From: Patescibacteria group bacterium
Lineage (GTDB): Bacteria; Patescibacteriota; Minisyncoccia; Phycocordibacterales; SBAW01
DNA length: 41,612 bases
Direction: 5' to 3'
NCBI GenBank assembly: GCA_028866155.1
Contig: JAGWIT010000003.1
Coordinates: forward strand, 1-41,612
Shown: positions 8,334 to 15,345 of the stretch, piece after piece
Layout of the letters: each line of letters begins with the position of its first letter
Numbering within the stretch: position 1 is the stretch's first letter
Program-made: the position numbers and the translations under genes
The notes under the pieces: generated by a model
Databases searched by the model: none
Seen by the model: only the letters and a program-made list of their open reading frames with translations
Told to the model about the DNA's origin: nothing

Positions 8334-8898
8334 AATCCATGTTCATTTTTTTATAAATTTTCCGTAAGGCATCCTTTCCTCGGAGTACCCGCACTGCTAC
8401 CGTACCAGTTGGAATCTGAAGAATGTCCGATATTTCTTTATAACTTAGACCTTCAAGATAGTGAAGAATTATGACTTCTCGGCACTTAGGAGTTAGCTTT
8501 TCTAACCCTTGATCTATCATTTTCTTCATTATCTCGTGATCTCGCTCCTCCACTGCCGGATCTTCGTACGTCATATGAGAGACGAAGGTATCAAGATCGA
8601 GCCCTAAGACGGCGCTGCGCTGCTGGCGCTTCAGTCCGTTGACGAACGCGTTGTGAGCAATTCGGTATATCCACGAAGAGAATTTTAATGACGTGTCAAA
8701 ATTATTTATATTTTGAAAAGCGCTAATAAAAACATCCTGCACTATATCCTCTATATTTTCTTTTTCTGACAAGAATTTTCTACCGTATCGTGAAAGTTTT
8801 TTATCATACCGAGTCATGAGAAGACCATATTTTTCCTTGTCTCCTCCTTGGATAAGCAAAACTATCTGCTCATCGGTAAGTGATGGGAGGTCGTCCAT
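8323..8898 (-). CDS. ECF-family RNA polymerase sigma factor
   Basis: 191 residues with region 2 (DIVQDVFISAFQNI and FSSWIYRIAHNAF, about 48-90) and region 4 (LEKLTPKCREVIILHYLEGL, YKEISDILQIPTGTV, about 130-175), linked by an acidic spacer. The domains match sigma-70 group 4 (ECF) factors, which respond to envelope stress in many bacteria. It is first in a minus-strand run with three membrane or surface proteins. The spacer upstream (8899-9064) has AT-rich promoter-like sequence facing both ways, so it may also control the divergent gene at 9065. Confidence 0.92.
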   Translation of the reverse strand: MDDLPSLTDEQIVLLIQGGDKEKYGLLMTRYDKKLSRYGRKFLSEKENIEDIVQDVFISAFQNINNFDTSLKFSSWIYRIAHNAFVNGLKRQQRSAVLGLDLDTFVSHMTYEDPAVEERDHEIMKKMIDQGLEKLTPKCREVIILHYLEGLSYKEISDILQIPTGTVAVRVLRGKDALRKIYKKMNMDYEQ

Positions 8899-9064
8899 AC
8901 CTAAAGTCTACACTATATACATCCCTCACTATGTATTATTACATTTAACGACTAATGAAATAATGTTGCGTGCCTGGTGTAGTAGTTACTGAGGGGCGAA
9001 GAAGGAGATGGCCACTGCACTTCAATTGCCCAGAATAAAAAATTACTACTAACAATTAAACAAC

Positions 9065-9748
9065 ATGAAAACTAGCATTAAAAGCAAACTATTCATTATC
9101 CCCATGCTCGCAGTAGCGCTTGCTGGTGGAGCGGCGGCTGGTATAAGCGGTATAGCAAGTGCTTCGACTTCTACCAATACTGCAACTCAAACTTTCACTG
9201 ATCACGGTCATAGAGGCATGGGTCCGGGTATTGTCGGCACTGTCTCGGCAGTTAACGGCGATTCTCTAACGGTGGCGGGTAAAAATGGCACCACTTATAC
9301 CGTTGATGTTACCACTGCGACAGTCATGAAAAGCAGCGGTGCAGGTAGTGCTCCCACTACTGTAGCCATTAGTGATATCGCAGTAGGCGACACTATCATG
9401 GCGCAGGGCACTGTAAGTGGTACTAGCGTAACGGCAACCAATGTCATGGATGGTCAATTCTTTGGCGGCCCGCATGGCGGCCCGGGTGGTATGGGCGGCG
9501 TAATGGGCACTGTCTCGGCAGTTAACGGTACAACTATTACCGTTACTGGTCAGAACGGCGGCACGTATACCGTTGACGCATCAAGCGCTACAGTTAATGA
9601 AAATGGAAGCACCTCCTCTCTCTCCAACGTCAAAGTCGGCGATACAGTACGTGTAGGAGGCAGTATTACCACCGCTTCGATGACTGCAACAAATATCGAC
9701 GATGGCATACCACAGGCTCCAGCACAAGCAACAGGTACTGCTCAATAA
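9065..9748 (+). CDS. Secreted protein with two DUF5666-like domains
   Basis: 227 residues with a signal peptide (about 1-33) and two tandem copies of the DUF5666-like domain (about 55-130 and 143-215). Each starts G-TVSAVNG and ends with a D-DG or MDG motif. His/Gly-rich segments (DHGHRGMGPG, GGPHGGPGGMGG) precede each copy and might bind metal; that is a guess. Within the gene a 23-bp stretch is repeated exactly (9236-9258 and 9506-9528), so the domain duplication is recent or homogenised. It is divergent from the sigma factor and ends at a strong terminator. Confidence 0.82.
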   Translation: MKTSIKSKLFIIPMLAVALAGGAAAGISGIASASTSTNTATQTFTDHGHRGMGPGIVGTVSAVNGDSLTVAGKNGTTYTVDVTTATVMKSSGAGSAPTTVAISDIAVGDTIMAQGTVSGTSVTATNVMDGQFFGGPHGGPGGMGGVMGTVSAVNGTTITVTGQNGGTYTVDASSATVNENGSTSSLSNVKVGDTVRVGGSITTASMTATNIDDGIPQAPAQATGTAQ

Positions 9749-9762
9749 AACATAATTAGTGC

Positions 9763-9801
9763 AAAACAAAACACCGCCCATTATAGGCGGTGTTTTGTTT
9801 T
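9763..9801. terminator. Strong bidirectional terminator
   Basis: A perfect 16-bp stem, A-rich and GC-cored (AAAACAAAACACCGCC with GGCGGTGTTTTGTTTT, loop 7 nt). It has T-rich 3' sides on both strands and follows the DUF5666 gene. Confidence 0.85.
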
Positions 9802-9848
9802 CCTTACTGGGCATTGACGCGTCTCGAGCGCGATGACCTAGCTCAGGT

Positions 9849-9936
9849 TGGCGGAGACGAGAGGATTCGAACCTCTGATGGGTTGCCCCATGCCGGTTTT
9901 CGAAACCGGTGCATTCGACCACTCTGCCACGTCTCC
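9849..9936 (-). tRNA. tRNA-Ser (anticodon CGA), CCA encoded
   Basis: On the minus strand the acceptor arm GGAGACG pairs with CGTCTCC. The anticodon stem CCGGT/ACCGG encloses loop TTCGAAA, so the anticodon is CGA (codon UCG). There is a long variable arm typical of serine tRNA, a T-loop GTTCGAATC, then discriminator G and an encoded CCA (9849-9851). Length is 88 nt including CCA. It marks the left border of the accessory island. Confidence 0.95.
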
Positions 9937-9983
9937 TTGTTTTTACAGTGCCAAAAAAGCAAAGCAGTTTGCTTTTTTTACAC

Positions 9984-10072
9984 CTGGTGACCAGTTTACT
10001 TGGCTTTCCGAACTCGGACAATACCGAGCTGCCATCGGTTTGAGCATCCAAGAGCTGCGTGGGTTAGTTCCA
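9984..10072 (+). repeat. Direct repeat, copy A (remnant of a coding C-terminus)
   Basis: 89 bp nearly identical to 12957-13045. Both begin with the palindrome CTGGTGACCAG. Read in the frame ending at TAA 10079-10081, it gives FTWLSELGQYRAAIGLSI followed by QELRGLVP. Eight substitutions separate the copies and seven are synonymous, so the shared sequence was under protein-level selection. No start codon or complete gene is visible here; the frame runs backwards through the tRNA-Ser antisense. Confidence 0.8.
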
Positions 10073-10081
10073 AATATATAA

Positions 10082-10117
10082 AGAAAAAGACCGCAAGCAA
10101 AATGCCTACGGTCCCAG
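10082..10117 (-). terminator. Terminator of the ATP-grasp/CofE block
   Basis: On the minus strand: GACCGTAGGC, loop, GCTTGCGGTC (two mismatched or wobble positions), then TTTTTCTTTA. It lies just after the ATP-grasp stop codon at 10127. Confidence 0.7.
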
Positions 10118-10126
10118 TTGAACATC

Positions 10127-11134
10127 CTAACGCTCCATGTGCTTGAGCACCTCAAGGTACATGTCCTCAACGATTTTCTGTTGTGCTTTGCCAGTCTTCA
10201 CGTAATGGTCAAGCCCAGGCGCGGAGTTGATTTCAAGCACCCAGTATTTTTCAGGCGACTTGGTTATATCGCCCTCAATCATGAGGTCAACTCCGCATAG
10301 CCGAAGCCCCATATCTTCCGCCGACTTGATTGCGAATTGGCGAAAGCCAGGATGCATCGTATTGGTGACATCCACAGCGTCACCGCCTGCAGAGAGGTTC
10401 GCATTATCGAGCAGGTAGACACGCTGTCCTTTTACAGGTACGGATTGAAGGGTCAGTTTCTCCCTTGCGAGTTTTGCCTTTATGCGAGGGTCCTCCATGC
10501 GGAGCCTCGTATCTCGGCTGCTGGTAGAGAAGCGGCGTTGTTTCTTTTCCAGCAATTCAGCGATGGTCGAATGTCCGTCGCCAATCACGTTAAGCGGAAT
10601 ACGTTCGTACGCCGAGATTACCTTGTCATCAAGCACTACGATGCGGTAATCCCGCCCTTTCACAGGAGTTTGCACCAGCGCCACGCGGTCAAGTTTGAAG
10701 ATGCGACGCATAGCGCTGTAGAAATCGCGCCGTGTGTGGCATAACGCGACCCCCTTACCTTGACTGCCACTATTTGGCTTGACGATGACAGGAAAGCCGA
10801 CTTCTTGAGCGTAAGCATATGCGGCATCCAAGCTGCGAGGCGACTCAAGCGCTTCTGCCCACTTTGGAGCAAAGAACGTTTTGCCTGGCACTGTGGGATA
10901 CCCCATACGCTTCATAAAGAAGTTCGCGTAGTCCTTGTCTTTGGAGATTTCCGCAGCTCCAAGCGTGTTGAGGTCGAGGCTCGAATAGCGGAAGTAGCGT
11001 TTCTTGCCACTCTTGTAGATAATCTGACCTGCAATATTCCATTCGGTCTCCATGACCACCTTAGCCCCGATTCTTGGGGCTATTTTGCGGAATATTTTGC
11101 CCACCAAAGGACCAGGGTAAGCTGGCTTTTTCAT
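10127..11134 (-). CDS. ATP-grasp ligase, RimK/CofF-like
   Basis: 335 residues from ATG 11134, which has GAGG nine bases upstream; ATG 11158 is an alternative. It shows the ATP-grasp plan: a pre-domain with KDKDYANFFMKRMGYPTVPG, an ATP-binding lobe (VGFPVIVKPNSGSQGKGV), a mid-segment GRDYRIVVLDDKVISAYERI, and a metal-binding end WVLEINSAPGLDHY. Such enzymes join a carboxylate to an amine through an acyl phosphate; RimK, CofF and the cyanophycin synthetase/GshAB ATP-grasp half add glutamate or similar residues. The CofE-like gene starts 57 bp upstream on the same strand. F420 tailing uses CofE plus CofF (RimK-like), so I suspect a glutamate-tail ligase. Substrate unproven. Confidence 0.8.
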   Translation of the reverse strand: MKKPAYPGPLVGKIFRKIAPRIGAKVVMETEWNIAGQIIYKSGKKRYFRYSSLDLNTLGAAEISKDKDYANFFMKRMGYPTVPGKTFFAPKWAEALESPRSLDAAYAYAQEVGFPVIVKPNSGSQGKGVALCHTRRDFYSAMRRIFKLDRVALVQTPVKGRDYRIVVLDDKVISAYERIPLNVIGDGHSTIAELLEKKQRRFSTSSRDTRLRMEDPRIKAKLAREKLTLQSVPVKGQRVYLLDNANLSAGGDAVDVTNTMHPGFRQFAIKSAEDMGLRLCGVDLMIEGDITKSPEKYWVLEINSAPGLDHYVKTGKAQQKIVEDMYLEVLKHMER

Positions 11135-11191
11135 GGCTTTGTTCCTCGTTGATTGCATCCTGCAGGATATTACAATCGAAATTGCCGAGTG

Positions 11192-11911
11192 TCAATTTCG
11201 ACGAGTTTTCTTTTGCTTAGCTAAGTTTAATTTACCAAACAGTGGGAGGTACAAATCATCGGTTACAGGGATTATAAGTTCTTTACGATTGACACGTTCG
11301 CGCAAGATTACAGGGGCGTTTTTGATAATAGCGAGCGGTTTTCGCTCATTACCTTCTCCCATCAGCAGTACGGCAGAAGTAGCAAGACTGTCCGCTATAT
11401 CTACGCGAGTCATTTTTAATTTACGACCAAATAAATCAGCAGAACCGCGATAATCTTTGATGCCGCCAAAACCAGCGTAACCCAGTGCCACACCGACTAC
11501 CCCCGCTCGCAGAGGCAACACTCTACTATCGGTTATCAGTACACCAAGCGATGAAAGTTTATAATGTTTCAATAAAGCTTTCCTCAGACGAGTAGCTGCC
11601 CTAAAGCTATCTTTTGGGAGGAGGACTAATTTACCTTGGGCATTTGACTCGTCTATGCCTGCAGCTGCCATAAACATGCCGTCTTTTATGGTCAGCCAAA
11701 CGTATTTAGTAGGTATTGCCCATTCGCTCTCTTTTTGAATTATTTTTATTTTTTCTTTAGGCTCTGCGGTACGACCTTCAGCTAAGGCAACTATTTTTGA
11801 AGTAACAACGAGAATATCACCATTGTTGAGATGTGATACGTGTTCAAAAACAAAATGCTCTAATTTTTCCTTTTCCTGAAACAGTCTCGTATGTATTGCT
11901 CGTATATTCAT
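11192..11911 (-). CDS. CofE-like gamma-glutamyl ligase (F420-0:L-glutamate ligase family)
   Basis: 239 residues. Family hallmarks appear in order: GDILVVTSKIVALAEGR (about 31-47), GIDESNAQGKLVLLPKD, LGVLITDSRVLPLRAGVVG and GYAGFGGIKDYRGSADLFGR, then VDIADSLATSAVLLMGEG. These are the GTP- and metal-binding segments of CofE, which adds glutamates to coenzyme F420-0. F420 biosynthesis is not expected in Patescibacteria, so the real acceptor is uncertain; a pterin or folate is possible given the neighbouring cyclo-ligase-like gene. The gene starts 4 bp after that gene's stop. The length is near the family norm. Confidence 0.85.
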   Translation of the reverse strand: MNIRAIHTRLFQEKEKLEHFVFEHVSHLNNGDILVVTSKIVALAEGRTAEPKEKIKIIQKESEWAIPTKYVWLTIKDGMFMAAAGIDESNAQGKLVLLPKDSFRAATRLRKALLKHYKLSSLGVLITDSRVLPLRAGVVGVALGYAGFGGIKDYRGSADLFGRKLKMTRVDIADSLATSAVLLMGEGNERKPLAIIKNAPVILRERVNRKELIIPVTDDLYLPLFGKLNLAKQKKTRRN

Positions 11912-11915
11912 ATTT

Positions 11916-12329
11916 TCATCGCGCGTTTGTTTTATAGTGTTCGACTCCGCTTATCTTTTTTACGTAGACCCAATCAACCAATTCATCCCAAGGTTGTTTT
12001 TTGAGCGATATGGGTGAAAATTGATTTTCATAACAAAAACCAATACGTACCCATTGGGGTGGTATAGCAGAAAGAAACCTGTCATACCAACCACCGCCTC
12101 GTCCATGCCTCACTCCGAGGCTATCGAAGGCAGTACCAGGCACATAGACACATACTTTTGGGTGGTCAAAAAGTGCAATTACTTTGCTTGCCGCATCACG
12201 AGGCTGTAAAGATAAATCGGGAGGAATAACGAAACGAATTGACGGTAGGGCGGCTAAGCATTGCAGAGGGTCTGGTTCGCTGCTAAGTGGCGCATACCCA
12301 ATAGCTTCGTATGAGCGGAAGTTTTCCAT
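11916..12329 (-). CDS. 5-formyltetrahydrofolate cyclo-ligase-like protein, short form
   Basis: 137 residues from ATG 12329 (MENFRSYEAIGYAP). The C-terminal half matches the 5-FCL family: VPGTAFDSLGVRHGRGGGWYDRFL, then IGFCYENQFSP and DELVDWVYV. The family's N-terminal Lys/Arg-rich helices and first ATP-binding segment are missing, so it is about 50 residues shorter than usual. An upstream in-frame extension to 12416 exists but passes through the neighbour's terminator and does not restore homology. It may be a minimal enzyme or a relic. It abuts the CofE-like gene by 4 bp. Confidence 0.75.
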   Translation of the reverse strand: MENFRSYEAIGYAPLSSEPDPLQCLAALPSIRFVIPPDLSLQPRDAASKVIALFDHPKVCVYVPGTAFDSLGVRHGRGGGWYDRFLSAIPPQWVRIGFCYENQFSPISLKKQPWDELVDWVYVKKISGVEHYKTNAR

Positions 12330-12348
12330 AGATGAATTGTATTCTATT

Positions 12349-12380
12349 TTGTAGAGAAACTGCCGCCCTAAGAGCGGCAG
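12349..12380 (-). terminator. Terminator overlapping the NlpC/P60-like gene stop
   Basis: On the minus strand CTGCCGC-tcttagg-GCGGCAG is followed by TTTCTCT. The stop codon of the NlpC/P60-like gene lies in the loop. It separates that gene from the cyclo-ligase-like gene. Confidence 0.6.
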
Positions 12381-12799
12381 TATAGTTGAGGTGGTATTCG
12401 ACGTACTCCAAGACATCCCCTCGCAACAAATATAGAAAACGGTTCTTCAATGACACCGTTCTTCCATTTTGTAGCGTGGATGACTGTATGCTCGTGTGTA
12501 GCTATTCCTACATGACCGAAGTCATCTTCGTTTAGTTGGTAGTCAAGCCGAGGTATAAACACGAGGTCTGCGACACCAACCTCTTCAAGGCGAATCGGGA
12601 TTACTTCGGACCAGGCGAGCTGATGGTCAGGCAAGGAAACCCCTAAAGGCTCCAAAAGCCACTGCATAAAGCGGAAACAATTAAGAACTTTTGGGGCTTC
12701 TTCAAGGGTTGCCGTTCTGCGATAAACGGAAATCCCTATGCACGCACGAGCCCGATGGATGAGCAGTCCTTGATATGAGAAACTACTCGGAAAACTCAT
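12368..12799 (-). CDS. NlpC/P60-like cysteine hydrolase
   Basis: 143 residues. A catalytic-type cysteine in LNCFRFMQWLLEPLG (about residue 40) sits at the start of a helix. It is followed by ADLVFIPR and then GHVGIATHEHTVIHAT, carrying histidines in the positions expected of the NlpC/P60 Cys-His-(polar) triad. No signal peptide is visible, so it may act inside the cell or on a lysate. A strong GGAGGAGG ribosome-binding site lies about 8 bases before the start, unusual among genes here. The family hydrolyses peptidoglycan peptides or other amides; the exact substrate is unknown. Confidence 0.7.
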   Translation of the reverse strand: MSFPSSFSYQGLLIHRARACIGISVYRRTATLEEAPKVLNCFRFMQWLLEPLGVSLPDHQLAWSEVIPIRLEEVGVADLVFIPRLDYQLNEDDFGHVGIATHEHTVIHATKWKNGVIEEPFSIFVARGCLGVRRIPPQLYCRS

Positions 12800-12956
12800 G
12801 GCATATCCTCCTCCATTGGTTCAAAGGGTTTATGCTTACGCCTGGCGCCAATCCTAAATATAGCTGGACCAGGTAGCGATGTAGTGATTTTGCAACATTT
12901 GCTTAGTATAGCAGATTTTATTTTATAGAAAACGTACACAACATTCACGAAGTTCA

Positions 12957-13045
12957 CTGGTGACCAGTTTACTTGGCTTTCCGAACTCGGACAATACCGA
13001 GCCGCCATCGGTTTGAGTATCCAAGAACTGCGAGCGTTGGTGCCT
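12957..13045 (+). repeat. Direct repeat, copy B (remnant of a coding C-terminus)
   Basis: 89 bp nearly identical to 9984-10072. The same frame reads FTWLSELGQYRAAIGLSI followed by QELRALVP, then VQS and stop TAG 13055-13057. Upstream the frame is closed by TAG at about 12927, so only ~40 codons are open and no ATG is present. It ends tail-to-tail with the AbiV-domain gene. The copies bracket the 2.9-kb glutamyl-ligase block. Confidence 0.8.
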
Positions 13046-13053
13046 GTTCAGTC

Positions 13054-14691
13054 CTAGCTCTTGTCGCCACTGCGAGGCGGAGCGGGTGTTGGGTCGCTGC
13101 CTAGCACTATCTCGATTTTTGTGCCCGAGCGGTTCTCCTCAAACTCTTTCGCAAGTTTGATGAGGTATGCGTCGCAGTATGCCTTCATTGCGATAACTTC
13201 GGTGAGGGTGATTGGCTTGATGGTGGCGTGTTTTGCCTCAAGCTCTGCTCCCAGGTCGAGCATAGCGTCAACGTTCGCAGTCTGGTCTCCATAAAAGAGT
13301 GTGAGTTGCTCGTGCGCTGCTTTCTTGAGGTCGGACTTGCCGTCCCAGTGTCCATTCATTTGCAAGGCAGTCTTGAGCGCCTTGTAGAATTGCTCAAAGG
13401 CGTTGAGTTCCAATCGGAGATGCACGTCGTTTTTTGCCAATAAACTGATGCCACTGACGTATAGGTCAATCGCCTCGGCATGCTTCTCCATCCATAAGTG
13501 GCTGATGTACTGAAAGACAAGGCCAGTGAGCGATAGTTCCGTGCTCCCGAGCACGAGACGCATCGACTTCCAATCTAACTGAAGGCGAGGATTTAGTTCC
13601 AACCTCACACCAGCGTTGCTCTCCAAGTCCCAAATCTCATCATAAAAGCGGCTGATATCAACGGGCACGTTCCACCAGAACAGCCCGCGCGTTGCGATGT
13701 TGAGAGCCGCAACAAACATTCGGCAATAGCCATACGAGTAATCCCACAGCCCTTGCACGGGTACTTTTTTCGGAAGAGTCAGTTCGATGATGAGCGTATT
13801 TTTATCGCTCTGCTTCAGCTTCAACATACTCGACTGGGCGTTGAGTTCGTTGAGTGCCTTATTACGGATTGAATGAGATGGAGTCTTTATCTTCACGCGC
13901 ACGCGCCATTTCGGTTTCCAAGCCTCTTCATCGCTCGGCTTTTGCCGCGTCATTTCCTTTTGCAACAACTCTCGCATCGCACCCTCGTTCTGTTCGTAGA
14001 CCTCTCGAAGCCACGGTATCCACTTTTTGACATCACCGAGTTCAATCAATTTCTGCTGCGAAGCGGGACTCCATATTTCTTTTCTTTTTTGTGGGTCATC
14101 AACTGCCTTGAAAAACCACTGCAAGTTAGGGTCATCAGGCCCCGCGACCTCCTCGCTGACATCGCCTTCCGCCTGCTCCAACTTGAGTCGAGCCTCCACA
14201 AAACCGTGAATCATTTTTGCTTCACCCTCTTTCATCTTGTCGCGCCACGAGAGCATATCGTCTGGATTGGCGTAAAAGTAGTCCATCCGACGTTCGTGCA
14301 GATTCTTTGCAAGACCTCGTTGGTCATCAATTTGCTTTTGACTTATTTTCTGTTTGCCAAATGATTGCCCCCAAATCGCAAAGAAAAGCTTTTTCTCGTG
14401 GTCATCAATGTCGAGGTTCATCTCGCGGTCGCTGGGGTGCTTCGCCGCCATAAGGCGCACGCCCATAAGTTCGACCTTGCCAATCTCCTCAAGCGCAAGC
14501 ACGGAGAGGTGAAATGCTATGTGGTCGAGTTTCTTTTCAAGCATTGCCGAGGCACCATCGAGTAGCTCCTCGGCGTTCTTGAGGCAAATATGACGGAACT
14601 CATTGTGTTTTTTGATGTCTTCTGGCTTCATTGGCGCGTTGATTGTACCGCTCTGTGCAAGGCGTCGCAAAAGTGCTGCACCCGAACCCAT
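13054..14691 (-). CDS. AbiV-domain abortive-infection-type protein
   Basis: 545 residues from ATG 14691, or 525 from ATG 14631 (MKPEDIKKHN), where homology begins. The N-terminal helical region (about 25-130) resembles the AbiV family: repeated helices with HLSVLALEEIGKVELM. AbiV of Lactococcus blocks phage growth by binding a phage protein. The remaining ~400 residues are a long extension I do not recognise: charged helical segments to ~270, a mixed region to ~430 and a helical C-terminus. It is last in the six-gene operon, 5 bp after the membrane-protein gene. Confidence 0.72.
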   Translation of the reverse strand: MGSGAALLRRLAQSGTINAPMKPEDIKKHNEFRHICLKNAEELLDGASAMLEKKLDHIAFHLSVLALEEIGKVELMGVRLMAAKHPSDREMNLDIDDHEKKLFFAIWGQSFGKQKISQKQIDDQRGLAKNLHERRMDYFYANPDDMLSWRDKMKEGEAKMIHGFVEARLKLEQAEGDVSEEVAGPDDPNLQWFFKAVDDPQKRKEIWSPASQQKLIELGDVKKWIPWLREVYEQNEGAMRELLQKEMTRQKPSDEEAWKPKWRVRVKIKTPSHSIRNKALNELNAQSSMLKLKQSDKNTLIIELTLPKKVPVQGLWDYSYGYCRMFVAALNIATRGLFWWNVPVDISRFYDEIWDLESNAGVRLELNPRLQLDWKSMRLVLGSTELSLTGLVFQYISHLWMEKHAEAIDLYVSGISLLAKNDVHLRLELNAFEQFYKALKTALQMNGHWDGKSDLKKAAHEQLTLFYGDQTANVDAMLDLGAELEAKHATIKPITLTEVIAMKAYCDAYLIKLAKEFEENRSGTKIEIVLGSDPTPAPPRSGDKS

Positions 14692-14696
14692 CAGGG

Positions 14697-15317
14697 TCAG
14701 GAGTGGCAGTTCTTATCTTTGATGTTGTTCACGACGTTCACAAGTGCAGTGAGACCATCAGGTGTAAGGTGGTTGTCAGCAAGATATTTTTGCACCTCTG
14801 CATTTTTTGCCGTGATTTGAATGTAATACGAGAATGAGTTGCACAGGTCATCCTCTGAAAGCAGTCCCTCGTTGTAGGTGGCATCAATCTCGTCGAAATT
14901 GCCGAGGTAGGTATCGAGTTGGTCGGTCGTGAACTTGCCTTTTGGTTGGAGTATCGGGTCGCCACGGTCAATCGCTCCCGCGAGTGCCTCACTGTTAGGT
15001 GTGTAGAATTGCCCATTGAGCGCGATGTTGTTCTCGGACGCCACCTGGTCGTGAGCATCCTTGATGAGCCAGCCAGTAAGAATTACGACGCCCACTGTGA
15101 GCGCAACCAACCCCCACGTCAAGAACACAAGCTTGCGCGACCATCGGTCGCTGCTGTTGCTGAACTTCACCAGGTTGGTGTTGAGCGTGCCGATGACTTG
15201 TTTCAGGTCGCGTAGCTCAATAACGGCTTTTTTGAGGCGGTCGTTACCCGTCGCAGCCAGGTCTCGGTCAACACCATTGCCCGTTTTTATCTCCTGTAAA
15301 TCATTCTCTGCGGTCAT
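14697..15317 (-). CDS. One-helix membrane protein with coiled-coil N-terminus
   Basis: 206 residues. It has a hydrophilic N-terminal helix (about 1-58, possible coiled coil), one transmembrane helix (about 64-86, LVFLTWGLVALTVGVVILTGWLI), then a ~115-residue helical domain with KFTTDQLDTYLGNFDEIDAT and LCNSFSYYI. The pattern of a helix carrying LDxYLGxFxxI after a membrane anchor resembles DUF4760-type proteins, but the match is by eye. The gene lies 28 bp after the Qng1-like gene and 5 bp before the AbiV gene. It is probably a membrane sensor or anchor for the system. Confidence 0.65.
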   Translation of the reverse strand: MTAENDLQEIKTGNGVDRDLAATGNDRLKKAVIELRDLKQVIGTLNTNLVKFSNSSDRWSRKLVFLTWGLVALTVGVVILTGWLIKDAHDQVASENNIALNGQFYTPNSEALAGAIDRGDPILQPKGKFTTDQLDTYLGNFDEIDATYNEGLLSEDDLCNSFSYYIQITAKNAEVQKYLADNHLTPDGLTALVNVVNNIKDKNCHS

Positions 15318-15345
15318 AAGATTGAGTTTTTGGGAATGACACCTT

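Noticed and set aside
9849..9936. tRNA-Ser as the attachment site of the island
   Set aside because: The island lies on its 5' side, whereas elements normally enter at the tRNA 3' end, and no repeat of its 3' end was found.
9984..13045. The 89-bp repeats as insertion-sequence ends
   Set aside because: They are direct, not inverted, carry a coding signature, and there is no transposase between them.
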